Shown here piece by piece: positions 17,624-25,538 of a stretch of DNA of 64,000 nucleotides. Each line of letters starts with the position of its first letter. Position 1 is the first letter of the stretch. The stretch comes from a bacterium UBP4_UBA6127 (GTDB lineage Bacteria; UBP4; UBA4092). The notes beneath the pieces are model-generated. The model had not been told where the DNA came from and searched no databases. It worked only from the letters and a program-made list of their open reading frames with translations. A program made the position numbers and the translations under genes. Where the stretch lies: NCBI GenBank assembly GCA_002428325.1, contig DIVR01000007.1:9955-73954 (forward strand), written 5' to 3'.

Positions 17624-18664
17624 TCATGAATCTTCAAGCCATTCTTCCAAGACCGGAACCCTTCTTGCATAATTCAACAAGCTCTTCATAGTTTCAGTCA
17701 CCTGGCTGGTTCCCAGAGCTTGTTCTTCTGTGTTGACACATTCAAACCCCAATGAACGTTTCAAATTATACTCAAGCCAATCTAGTTTACTCAGGTAACC
17801 GCTCTGCAAGATTAACTTTCTATCAATTTTCTGTATTATCGAACACTCTTTGTATCCATTTAATACTGAAATAAATTTATCTTTAACAGGATTACCTTCT
17901 GAATCCTCGGACCAATAGATTAATACCTCAATAAGTTCCTGCAGGGGATTTACATATCCCACCGATTCCCAATCAATAATGACCGGTTTTCCCTGGTTCC
18001 ATAATACATTCTTCGAATCCAAATCCCGGTGGCTGATGACTCTATCAGAATGAAGAATTTTCAGGGCTTCCAGGGACTGTTGATTCCAGAGACATAAATT
18101 ATCTATATTTTCATTCAGGTTCAAGCTCCATGCAGAATCAGATTCCAGGCCCTTCTTTAAATAATAATTCCAATCCGCCTCTGGTTTATCATTCCAGGGT
18201 CTATCTGCCATGCCAAATCCTGAATAATCTGTTGAATGGATTTTAGCCAGATAATTCCCCATCACTCTGCAATGTTCAGGCTTTATTTCATCCGGCTTCA
18301 GAGACTTTCCATCCACCCAGTTAAATACCATATAGTACTGGCCATCAATACAATTAAGGACATTCCCGTTAAAGCTGATAGCGGCTAAAGCAGGTATTGA
18401 GTTTGATAAATGGGTTGCAATCCGTTCAGAATTAATCAGGGCTTGAATTACACCCGGTCGGCGCATTATTTGTGGATTGAGGGCTTTGACTGCATAGTTT
18501 CCTTTATCTGTTTGAATCCCATACATCTTATGCAGCAGTCCACCGGTGATTGCCTGTGTTTCCCTTATAAGATTACTTATCCCTAACACCTTAAAAAGCT
18601 TATCGATTTGAATATTATACTGAGTATCGTTCACTATAAGACTCTTACCCTGTAATGGCTCCAT
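17624..18664 (-). CDS. APH/choline-kinase-fold phosphotransferase
   Basis: This 346-residue protein has the aminoglycoside-phosphotransferase/choline kinase fold. The N-lobe has YAVKALNP (lysine for ATP) and the hinge has YYMVFNWVDGKSL. The catalytic loop is SHRDLDSKNVLW (H-R-D-x4-N) and the metal-binding loop VIIDWESVGYVNP. Members phosphorylate small-molecule hydroxyls or are toxin/antibiotic kinases; the substrate cannot be told here. The ATG at 18664 is preceded directly by an in-frame GTG; no clear ribosome site is seen. It sits between two DUF2007-like zinc-ribbon genes, all on the minus strand. Confidence 0.82.
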   Translation of the reverse strand: MEPLQGKSLIVNDTQYNIQIDKLFKVLGISNLIRETQAITGGLLHKMYGIQTDKGNYAVKALNPQIMRRPGVIQALINSERIATHLSNSIPALAAISFNGNVLNCIDGQYYMVFNWVDGKSLKPDEIKPEHCRVMGNYLAKIHSTDYSGFGMADRPWNDKPEADWNYYLKKGLESDSAWSLNLNENIDNLCLWNQQSLEALKILHSDRVISHRDLDSKNVLWNQGKPVIIDWESVGYVNPLQELIEVLIYWSEDSEGNPVKDKFISVLNGYKECSIIQKIDRKLILQSGYLSKLDWLEYNLKRSLGFECVNTEEQALGTSQVTETMKSLLNYARRVPVLEEWLEDS

Positions 18665-18776
18665 CACAATTTTTTTAAAGAATGTTTAATCTATATATTT
18701 CCATATCCCATAGAATCCGGTTAAGCCCAACCGGATTGAATAATCTATCTTCTCAGTTTGCTTTACGGAATAACCG

Positions 18777-19175
18777 TTATTCTTCCCCGGAGGTTGAATC
18801 TTCTTCACTGGGAGGAGACTCTTCCATCGGATGCTCTTGAAGGGACCTAAGGTATTCATCCAGGATAATTCTGGCCTTAGAAGCATGGGGCTGAAGGACC
18901 AGTAATTCTCCCCAGGCTGTTTGTCCTGCTTCAGGAAGATAATATTCCACCACATTCAGATTCCTGATAATGGATGGAATTCCTACTCCCTCAAGAACAG
19001 ATTGCAAAATCGGCCCTTCTGTCTCATTTTCCAGGGTAACAACAGACTCCAAATGGGAGGAATCCGTCAGCTCCAGGCTCCCCCCCATGGGTGGCAGGGA
19101 CATATTTTCACCACAACTGGGACAGAAGGCCTCTCCAGGCTGAATATTTATTCCGCAAGCGGGACATTTAAGCAT
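18777..19175 (-). CDS. Zinc-ribbon DUF2007-like protein (paralogue B)
   Basis: The 132-residue product has the N-terminal zinc ribbon MLKCPACGINIQPGEAFCPSC, then a DUF2007-type domain: SVVTLENETEGPILQSVLEG with IPSIIRN, and WGELLVLQPHASKARIILDE. It ends in an acidic Ser/Glu-rich tail. DUF2007 proteins are small signal-transducer-like proteins of unproven role. The ILQSxLxxxxI segment is shared with the 17208-17552 product, so they are paralogues. It heads the three-gene minus-strand group with the APH-fold kinase. Confidence 0.77.
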   Translation of the reverse strand: MLKCPACGINIQPGEAFCPSCGENMSLPPMGGSLELTDSSHLESVVTLENETEGPILQSVLEGVGIPSIIRNLNVVEYYLPEAGQTAWGELLVLQPHASKARIILDEYLRSLQEHPMEESPPSEEDSTSGEE

Positions 19176-19308
19176 AACCCCATTCTAAACAGAACCCTCT
19201 CAGGTTGCAACCTGATAAAATCCTAATTAATCTTTTATTCTGACGGCCTACTGACCGGTCTCACCTTCAATCAGAAAACTATCGGGAATCGGACCTGGAA
19301 AGGATTTT

Positions 19309-19317
19309 TGTTATAAT
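19309..19317 (+). promoter_or_regulatory. Extended -10 promoter upstream of rlpA
   Basis: TG-T-TATAAT forms an extended -10 element about 43 bases before the rlpA start. No good -35 hexamer is present, as expected for extended -10 promoters. Confidence 0.6.
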
Positions 19318-19359
19318 CACTAACCTAAAAGGACTCACGCTTTTTTATGGAGGTTACTG

Positions 19360-19773
19360 GTGAAAATAATGGCTCTCAGAATCCCTGAATCCATCTTGGC
19401 AAAAGGATTATTATTAATAATCAACCTGACTTTATTATCAGGATGCGCGACAACCCATCGGCATTTTGGTAAATCTACTGAAACAGGATTAGCCTCCTGG
19501 TACGGCAATGAATATGCAGGCCATACCACGGCTTCAGGTGAAATCTTCGATCCGCAGGGAATGACGGCAGCCCATCGTACCCATCCCTTCAACAGCTGGG
19601 TCAGAGTGATAAATCTGGAAAATGGAAAAGAAGTGGATGTCCGAATCAATGACCGGGGCCCTTTCATCAAGGGGCGGGTCATTGATGTCTCCTATGGAGC
19701 GGCAAAAAAACTGGAGATGGTCCAGAAAGGGCTGGTCCAGGTCAAAGTTAAACCCATTAAAGCTAAGGATTAA
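19360..19773 (+). CDS. rlpA: RlpA-like lipoprotein (septal lytic transglycosylase, minimal form)
   Basis: The product is 137 residues from a GTG at 19360 with GGAGG six bases upstream; an internal ATG at 19369 is less well placed. The lipobox LLSGC ends at Cys29, so the protein should be an outer-membrane lipoprotein. The double-psi beta-barrel follows: GLASWYGNEYAGHTTASGE, the catalytic His segment TAAHRTHPF (His72) and the catalytic Asp segment INDRGPF (Asp98). RlpA cleaves denuded glycan strands of peptidoglycan. It lacks the SPOR domain that recruits the enzyme to the septum in Proteobacteria. A glycosyltransferase gene follows after 15 bases. Confidence 0.92.
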   Translation: MKIMALRIPESILAKGLLLIINLTLLSGCATTHRHFGKSTETGLASWYGNEYAGHTTASGEIFDPQGMTAAHRTHPFNSWVRVINLENGKEVDVRINDRGPFIKGRVIDVSYGAAKKLEMVQKGLVQVKVKPIKAKD

Positions 19774-19788
19774 CAATAACCAGACATT

Positions 19789-20580
19789 ATGAATACTACT
19801 ATGAAAACTAAAATCCCTTTATCCATTGCCATTGTGGCTATGAATGAAGAAGCGACTATACGCCGTTGCCTTGAAAGCGCTCTTTTTGCCGATGATATAG
19901 TGCTGGTAGACTCTCACAGTATCGATAGAACCCCAGAGATTGCCCGGGAATACGGCTGCCGGGTTTTTATTGAAGACTGGAAAGGAGATGGGGCCCAGAT
20001 CAACAGCGCCATTGAAAAATGTAAAAATGAATGGGTTCTGGTGTTGGATGCCGATGAACAAGTTCCGGAAGACACCCGGGAAGAGCTTATCCGCTGGATC
20101 AGCAAGCCTAAAACAGTGGAAGCCTACCGTCTGCCGAGAAGAAATTATTTCCATGGCAAGGTTATCAAAGGATGCGACTGGTGGCCGGATGAGGTTGTTC
20201 GGCTCATAAAAAAAGGGACCGGACATTATGAATCGTTATCCCATAAACGCTGGGAATCCTCTTCCGCTCCCGGGACAATTTTTTTACCCCTGGAGCATTA
20301 TAGTTATAACAATTACTCTGACCTGCTGACCATGATGGAATCCAGGTCCAATATCATGGCTCAGGAGCTATATGATGAAGGGAAGAGGGCCAGGATTACA
20401 GATCCACTTTTCCATGGAATAGGAATGTTTCTTAAACTCTACCTGCTCAAAAGGGGTATTCTGGATGGGTTTGACGGGCTGATTATTTGCCTAGCCAGAG
20501 CCACCGGCAGTTTTTTTAAATATGCCAAACTCTGGGAGCTTCAGAACCACTGGGAATGGGTTCATCCCCCCCGGAAATAA
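19789..20580 (+). CDS. Family 2 glycosyltransferase (WaaE/KdtX-like)
   Basis: This 263-residue GT-A fold enzyme has LSIAIVAMNEEATIRRCLES at the N-terminus, VDSHSIDRTPEIA (nucleotide-sugar binding), VLDADEQVP (metal-binding DxD) and later WWPDEVVRLIKKG. This arrangement is that of the WaaE/SunS-type group, which adds glucose or similar sugars to the lipopolysaccharide core or to other acceptors. A C-terminal hydrophobic region (FLKLYLLKRGILDGFDGLIICLARATGSFF) may attach to the membrane. It follows rlpA and converges with the O-antigen-ligase-like gene, whose stop is 6 bases away. A role in envelope glycan synthesis is inferred. Confidence 0.88.
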   Translation: MNTTMKTKIPLSIAIVAMNEEATIRRCLESALFADDIVLVDSHSIDRTPEIAREYGCRVFIEDWKGDGAQINSAIEKCKNEWVLVLDADEQVPEDTREELIRWISKPKTVEAYRLPRRNYFHGKVIKGCDWWPDEVVRLIKKGTGHYESLSHKRWESSSAPGTIFLPLEHYSYNNYSDLLTMMESRSNIMAQELYDEGKRARITDPLFHGIGMFLKLYLLKRGILDGFDGLIICLARATGSFFKYAKLWELQNHWEWVHPPRK

Positions 20581-20586
20581 TCTCAA

Positions 20587-21861
20587 TTAAGAACTGATTT
20601 TTTGCTTTTTCTTGAGCTGTTGGGCCTGCACCATTGGATAAAGCCATGCCAGGAAACCCGTTAGTATTGACAGAATACTTCCGGTACTGAAAGTTACTAT
20701 CTGGGTCTCAGTAAAGCTTCCCACAATCATAATGACCGTATAAAGGAAAAGTATCCTTCCCATAAAAGTATCTTTACTCAACCAGCTGTATTTCAACAGA
20801 TACCAGAACATCCAGACCAGAACCAATAATCCCGGAATCCCAAAACTGGTCAGCATATAGAGAATACTGTTATGGGGATGGTCAAAAGACCTGAACTCAG
20901 GGGCAATCCAGCTGCCATTAAACTGTTCCAAAGCATGTTTGTATCCACCGGTACCGGTTCCTATCCAGGGATGCTGGGCAAAACTTTGCAGAGCGCTGGA
21001 CCACATGTGGATCCGAAGGCCATTGGAGGTGTTCACATTCATATTCTGGTAAGCCTGGATATCAGATATTACCAGGCTGACCCGGCTTTGAACTGTAGGG
21101 GAAAGCAATAATAGCACCAGAGTCACCAGACTGATGATGGCCACCATATGATATCGCTTGAAACGGGAAAAATCATAGATTATGACCGGTAAAAGCAGAA
21201 TAAAGGCCAGATAACCGGAACGACCCCAGGCTACCATCAAATCACAGAAAAGCAAAAGAAAAACCGCCAGGTAAATATACTTCAGCCTCTTCTCGTTATT
21301 TTTCCGGAAAAAAGTCGAAGCAATGACCATCCCAAACACCAAAAGGAGAGAATGGGCAATATGCCCGATATATCCTGCAGGAAGCCCCTTATGCAAAGGC
21401 ACGATTCCAACTGATTGTAAAAGAGATATCACTGCAGTAAGGCAGATGCCTCCCAGAAAGAAATGAACCATCCTCCGTATCAGATTCTCATCTTGAGGTA
21501 CTGAAATCATTGCCAATGCAAAAAGCCAATAATAAGTCTTTAAAGCAAATTTCAATCCCAGCTTTACATCGGGACTCCATAGTAACCCCAGCCAATGAAG
21601 CAACGCATAAGCAAAAAAAGGATAAACCCAAGCCTGCCCCCACCATTTTTTACGATCCCGCCAGGCCATCCCGGAAATTAACCAAAGTATCAGGACAGCT
21701 CCCCCAAAAATGGAAGAAGGAGAAGTAGCAACAGGTATAAAAAATAACGTTAAGCAAAAGAGGATAACCAACAGGTTGTCCGCCATTGCCTGGATTTTAT
21801 CAATATTCATAAACCAGGACCGACCCTTAGTATTTTGTATCAGGAAAAGATTTGAACTCAT
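20587..21861 (-). CDS. O-antigen ligase family (Wzy_C) membrane protein
   Basis: The 424-residue polytopic protein has about ten to twelve hydrophobic segments. The Wzy_C signature lies in the second half: NGLRIHMWSSALQSFAQHPW, IGTGTGGYKHALE, and the periplasmic loop DHPHNSILYMLTSFGIPGLL. The RxxxW and H-NxxL motifs are typical of WaaL/O-antigen ligases and related pilin O-glycosyltransferases. It should act at the periplasmic face of the inner membrane, moving lipid-linked glycans onto lipid A core or protein. The ATG lacks a good ribosome site; an internal ATG at 21810 is an alternative start. It converges with a family-2 glycosyltransferase. Confidence 0.87.
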   Translation of the reverse strand: MSSNLFLIQNTKGRSWFMNIDKIQAMADNLLVILFCLTLFFIPVATSPSSIFGGAVLILWLISGMAWRDRKKWWGQAWVYPFFAYALLHWLGLLWSPDVKLGLKFALKTYYWLFALAMISVPQDENLIRRMVHFFLGGICLTAVISLLQSVGIVPLHKGLPAGYIGHIAHSLLLVFGMVIASTFFRKNNEKRLKYIYLAVFLLLFCDLMVAWGRSGYLAFILLLPVIIYDFSRFKRYHMVAIISLVTLVLLLLSPTVQSRVSLVISDIQAYQNMNVNTSNGLRIHMWSSALQSFAQHPWIGTGTGGYKHALEQFNGSWIAPEFRSFDHPHNSILYMLTSFGIPGLLVLVWMFWYLLKYSWLSKDTFMGRILFLYTVIMIVGSFTETQIVTFSTGSILSILTGFLAWLYPMVQAQQLKKKQKISS

Positions 21862-21994
21862 TAATTATATCTACACCCGCTTGTTTTAGAGAATAACATA
21901 ATTATTACCTGCCTATCATTATAATCCAACTTGTTTATTTGCCAAGCACTTGGATGGCTTGACATATCAAAGCATTTTTAATAACTTATATCGT

Positions 21995-22669
21995 ATGTTC
22001 AATCTGACAACACAAGAAAAACGAGTTTTAACCGGGCTGATAATACTGGTTCTGGCTGGATTCATCCTTAGCTGGTATATGAACCGGCTGACACGTTCTT
22101 CTACCCAGTTAATATCCGGTTCTGAGAGTCAGAAAGGCTCTACCCAGAAAACAACCGCTGCCTGGGCAAATGGGACAACCGGGAGGCTGATTATTCATAT
22201 AGCGGGGGCTGTCAAGAAACCCGGGATATATGAGCTTCCCTATGGTAGCAGGATTTATCAGGCGATCAGATTGGCAGGAGATACAACCGCGGATGCAGAT
22301 ACCCGGAATGTTAATTTTGCAGAAACGATATCGGATGGAGAAAAGATTGTAATCCCTTCCCGGATTCAGGAATCAAACCCAGCTCTTCTGGCAATGCCAC
22401 CAGGGATTCCCTTCACCCAGCTCCAGGAGTCTTCAGCCAATCAAGGAGCAATGATTAACTCCCTGCCTTCTTCCCGGAGGATAAATATTAATACTGCCAC
22501 TGAATATGAGCTGGATCAGTTACCGGGAATTGGAGCCACTTATGCACGGAGAATTGTGGAATACAGGCAAATCCATGGCCGATTCAGGCGAATTGATGAG
22601 ATAAAGAATGTCCGAGGCATAGGAGATAAACGATTTGAAGACATCCGCAATCAGATTACGGCTGACTGA
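21995..22669 (+). CDS. comEA: ComEA-like protein: membrane anchor, SLBB domain and helix-hairpin-helix
   Basis: About 224 residues from the ATG at 21995 (MFNLTTQEKRVL); longer frames start at TTG codons (21950, 21959) with no better ribosome site. An N-terminal transmembrane helix (LIILVLAGFILSWYM) is followed by a SLBB beta-grasp domain (LIIHIAGAVKKPGIYELPYG to DGEKIVIPS) and a C-terminal double helix-hairpin-helix (ININTATEYELDQLPGIGAT and IDEIKNVRGIGDKRFEDI). ComEA binds incoming double-stranded DNA in the periplasm during natural transformation. The coding end overlaps the convergent rluD end by 14 bases. No comEC is present nearby, but the type IV pilus-type operon in this window is compatible with DNA uptake. 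Confidence 0.9.
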   Translation: MFNLTTQEKRVLTGLIILVLAGFILSWYMNRLTRSSTQLISGSESQKGSTQKTTAAWANGTTGRLIIHIAGAVKKPGIYELPYGSRIYQAIRLAGDTTADADTRNVNFAETISDGEKIVIPSRIQESNPALLAMPPGIPFTQLQESSANQGAMINSLPSSRRININTATEYELDQLPGIGATYARRIVEYRQIHGRFRRIDEIKNVRGIGDKRFEDIRNQITAD

Positions 22670-23630
22670 GAAACTCTTTTAATGACTGGAAAGCCGGTCC
22701 GGGTTCTCTCGTAAATTCCATATATTCCTGGGTAGCAGGATGTTTTAATCCCATGACCCTGGCATGCAAAGCAATACCCTGAAGAGCTTCCATCAAATCT
22801 TTCATTTTATTGGTAAAACGGGCATCCGTCAGCCCGCCATAGATATCATCTCCCAGCACAGGATGGCTCAGATAGGACAAGTGAACCCTGATTTGATGGG
22901 TTCGGCCAGTGGTCAGCTTACATTCTACATAGCTGAAAGGGAGTGTTTCAGAACCCAGTTTTTTCTGGTAAGATTCAAGGCTCTTATAGAAGGTTCCGGC
23001 TACTCGGCCGCCTTCTTTTAGAACAGTCATTCGCTTTCGGTCGGCCGGATGCCTGCCGATTTGAGTCTCAATATAACCATCCTCCCCATGAAAATGACCC
23101 TTGACCAAGGCAACATATCGACGGGAAAGTGTCCGGGTCTTCAATTGGCCTGACAAAGAATGATGCGCCAAATCAGTCTTAGCCACTGCAATCAATCCGG
23201 AAGTCCCCTTATCTAACCGGTGGACAATCCCGGGCCGCTGTACCCCGCCGATACCCGATAAAGACTCAAAATGGTACAACAAAGCATGGACCAATGTCCC
23301 GGTATAATTACCGCAGGCGGGATGGACTACCATACCCGCCGGTTTATTGATAATCGCAAAATGTTCGTCTTCATAGACAACATCAAGGGGTATATTTTCC
23401 GGCTTCACTTCCATCGGCTGGGGATCCGGGATAGTTAGATAGACAGTTTCTCCGGGAGAAATCTTATGGCTGGATTTAACCGGTTTTCCATTGAGCAGGA
23501 TATCCCCCTGCTCCATCAAGTGTTGGATATAACTTCGGGACAACCCTACTTCAGGCTGGTCTACCAGCCAACTGTCAATTCGGACCGGGCTGGAATCGGC
23601 CGGAATATTTATTTCCAGTTGTCTTGGCAT
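22656..23630 (-). CDS. rluD: RluD-type 23S rRNA pseudouridine synthase
   Basis: The 324-residue protein has an N-terminal S4 RNA-binding domain (RIDSWLVDQPEVGLSRSYIQ, GDILLNGKPVKSSHKI) and a pseudouridine synthase domain with the catalytic motif VHRLDKGTSGLIAVAK, preceded by INKPAGMVVHPA and followed by ECKLTTGRTHQIRVHLSYLSHPVLGDDIYGG. RluD modifies U1911/1915/1917 in helix 69 of 23S rRNA. The nearest alternative within the family is RluC or a tRNA-acting enzyme; the S4 domain and block order favour RluD. AAGGGG precedes the ATG. It is the last gene of the mtnP-deoC-HPRT-rluD unit, 33 bases after the HPRT gene. Confidence 0.93.
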   Translation of the reverse strand: MPRQLEINIPADSSPVRIDSWLVDQPEVGLSRSYIQHLMEQGDILLNGKPVKSSHKISPGETVYLTIPDPQPMEVKPENIPLDVVYEDEHFAIINKPAGMVVHPACGNYTGTLVHALLYHFESLSGIGGVQRPGIVHRLDKGTSGLIAVAKTDLAHHSLSGQLKTRTLSRRYVALVKGHFHGEDGYIETQIGRHPADRKRMTVLKEGGRVAGTFYKSLESYQKKLGSETLPFSYVECKLTTGRTHQIRVHLSYLSHPVLGDDIYGGLTDARFTNKMKDLMEALQGIALHARVMGLKHPATQEYMEFTREPGPAFQSLKEFLSQP

Positions 23631-23663
23631 AAGCCCCTTATTCCCTTAGGTATTAACAAGATA

Positions 23664-24731
23664 TCATTCCTTATTCAAGGCCCTGGTATAGACTTCAGGC
23701 TTCAGAATGCCGATATAGGGAAGGTGCCGATACCGTTCGGCATAATCCAGTCCATATCCCACGACAAACTCATCAGGAATGCTGAATCCCATATAATCGA
23801 TATCGAGATGCACTTCATGGCGGGCTTTTTTGCTCAAAAGAGAGCAGGTCTTCAATGACCGTGGTTCTCGAAGCTTGATATGTTCAATGATATATTTCAA
23901 CGTTCGTCCGGTATCATAGATATCCTCAACAATAATGATATCTTTGCCCTTTACATCTTGCTTCAGGTCCATCACCAGTTTCACATTGCCGGAAGAAACC
24001 ATCTTATCCCCATAACTGCTGACGGTCATCAGGTCAAATTTACAGGGAACAGTAATTTCTCTCAGCAAATCTGACAGGAAAAGAATAGACCCTTTCAGGA
24101 CGGATATCAGTAACGGTTCCCGGCCCTCAAAATCCTTGGAAATCAGGCGGGCAATATCTCTTACCCGTTTTTGAATTTGCTTCTCGGTTATCAGTATTTC
24201 TTTGATATCGGGATGGTCATGAAACACAGCCGGTTCCAGGGATAGAGTGTTCATTTTTCCTGCCTTCTCAGGCGGGGTATCCGGCTCATTAAGTACATAC
24301 CAGACTTCTTTGCGAGCTCGGGTCAGGGAGATTCCATGCTTAGATAGGGTACGATAAGCAATACCTTCCCCTTCTCTTATCAACCCCAATAAAAGATGTT
24401 CCACCGAAACTTCATGATGTCCCATGGTATGGGCTTCTTCACGGGCGCTTTCAATCACTCTGGCACCATTTTGAGATAGTTTAATATCATCAAACTTTAA
24501 GTTTTCTTCCTCAGCCTTTTTAGCTTTCGCCAAATTAATAACATCATCTCTGAGGATATTTAAATCAGCTTTAAACCGGAGGAGAGCCTGGCAGGCATGG
24601 TTATTCCCATCCTCCAAGAGGGAAATCAGGAGATGTTCGCTGTCAATCCGTCCATGTCCCATTCGGAAAGCGATTTTACGGGCATCTACGTTCAGAATTT
24701 TCTGAACCGAGTCTGTTAATGAAAGAATCAT
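23664..24731 (-). CDS. Fusion of a double Clp N-domain with hypoxanthine phosphoribosyltransferase
   Basis: This 355-residue open frame is continuous. Residues ~8-147 are two tandem Clp_N repeats as found at the N-terminus of ClpC: repeat 1 with IDSEHLLISLLED (29-41), repeat 2 with SVEHLLLGLIREGEGIA (109-125). The Glu residues aligned with the ClpC phosphoarginine-binding sites (E32 and E106 in Bacillus) are present as E32 and E111. After a linker (148-175), residues ~176-350 form a full HPRT: LISVLKGSILF, VSSYGDKMVSSGNVK, the PRPP loop IIIVEDIYDTGRTL (265-278) and GFSIPDEFVVGYGLDYAER. HPRT makes IMP/GMP from hypoxanthine or guanine. No Clp ATPase module is present. Neighbours deoC and mtnP support nucleoside salvage. 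The Clp domain presumably offers regulation, targeting to a Clp protease, or phosphoarginine sensing; that is inference. Confidence 0.93.
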   Translation of the reverse strand: MILSLTDSVQKILNVDARKIAFRMGHGRIDSEHLLISLLEDGNNHACQALLRFKADLNILRDDVINLAKAKKAEEENLKFDDIKLSQNGARVIESAREEAHTMGHHEVSVEHLLLGLIREGEGIAYRTLSKHGISLTRARKEVWYVLNEPDTPPEKAGKMNTLSLEPAVFHDHPDIKEILITEKQIQKRVRDIARLISKDFEGREPLLISVLKGSILFLSDLLREITVPCKFDLMTVSSYGDKMVSSGNVKLVMDLKQDVKGKDIIIVEDIYDTGRTLKYIIEHIKLREPRSLKTCSLLSKKARHEVHLDIDYMGFSIPDEFVVGYGLDYAERYRHLPYIGILKPEVYTRALNKE

Positions 24732-24756
24732 AATATTATTATTCTAGCGAGAAATA

Positions 24757-25515
24757 CTAACTGCTGACAATGGCGACCCCGGCGCTGGCGCCAATTCGGG
24801 TGGCCCCGGCTGCTACCATCGCCAGAGCGACTTCCGCGGTCCGAATGCCACCGGCCGCCTTGACTCCATAATGAGGGCCTACCACATCTCTCATGAGCTG
24901 GACATCCGATTCAGTGGCTCCCGTAGGGCCAAACCCGGTGGAGGTTTTCACATAATCCACTCCAGCCAGTTTCGAGAGAATGCAAGCGGTTATTTTCTCC
25001 TGCTGGGTCAGGTAAGCATTTTCAATAATGACTTTGAGAATATGGCTGCCACAGGCTTCTTTGACCCGGGATATTTCTTCCCGAACCTCATTAAAAGCTC
25101 CCGATTTCAGCAGGCCGATCTGCAGTACCATGTCTATTTCATCCGCCCCATTATCCAGAGCGATCCGGGTTTCCGCTTCTTTACAGGCGGGGAGGGTTGC
25201 TCCCAGAGGAAATCCGATGACGGTACAGGTTTTCACATTGGAGCCCTGCAATAATCGGGAAGCCTGGTTAACATAAACAGGATTGATACAGACACTGGCA
25301 AAATGGTATTCTCTGGCTTCACTGCAGAGTGATTCAATATCCTGAGGATTGGCATCCGCCCTCAGAATAGTATGGTCAATATAAGCGGCCAAGTCCCTGG
25401 CCCCTGCCGGAGGGGGAGGAAACTCCATCGAGACACGAGGCCTTAAATCATGATAATCAGATTCATTTAAGCCCTGGCTGCGTAATATTTTGTTTATATG
25501 AAGTTGCAGTTCCAT
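24757..25515 (-). CDS. deoC: Deoxyribose-phosphate aldolase
   Basis: The 252-residue TIM-barrel class I aldolase shows AAYIDHTILRADA, VCINPVYV, CTVIGFPLGATLPACKEAE, ADEIDMVLQIGLLKSG, LKVIIENAYL (Schiff-base lysine region), DYVKTSTGFGPTGATESDVQ and VKAAGGIRTAEVALAMVAAGATRIGASAG. It cleaves 2-deoxyribose-5-phosphate to acetaldehyde and glyceraldehyde-3-phosphate. The N-terminal 40 residues (MELQLHINKILRSQG...) are an extra helical segment common in longer DeoC proteins. GAGAGGGAA lies before the ATG. It sits between mtnP (23 bases upstream) and the ClpN-HPRT gene (25 bases downstream), forming a nucleoside breakdown and salvage operon. Confidence 0.96.
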   Translation of the reverse strand: MELQLHINKILRSQGLNESDYHDLRPRVSMEFPPPPAGARDLAAYIDHTILRADANPQDIESLCSEAREYHFASVCINPVYVNQASRLLQGSNVKTCTVIGFPLGATLPACKEAETRIALDNGADEIDMVLQIGLLKSGAFNEVREEISRVKEACGSHILKVIIENAYLTQQEKITACILSKLAGVDYVKTSTGFGPTGATESDVQLMRDVVGPHYGVKAAGGIRTAEVALAMVAAGATRIGASAGVAIVSS

Positions 25516-25538
25516 AAGAAGTTCCCTCTCAATCAGAC

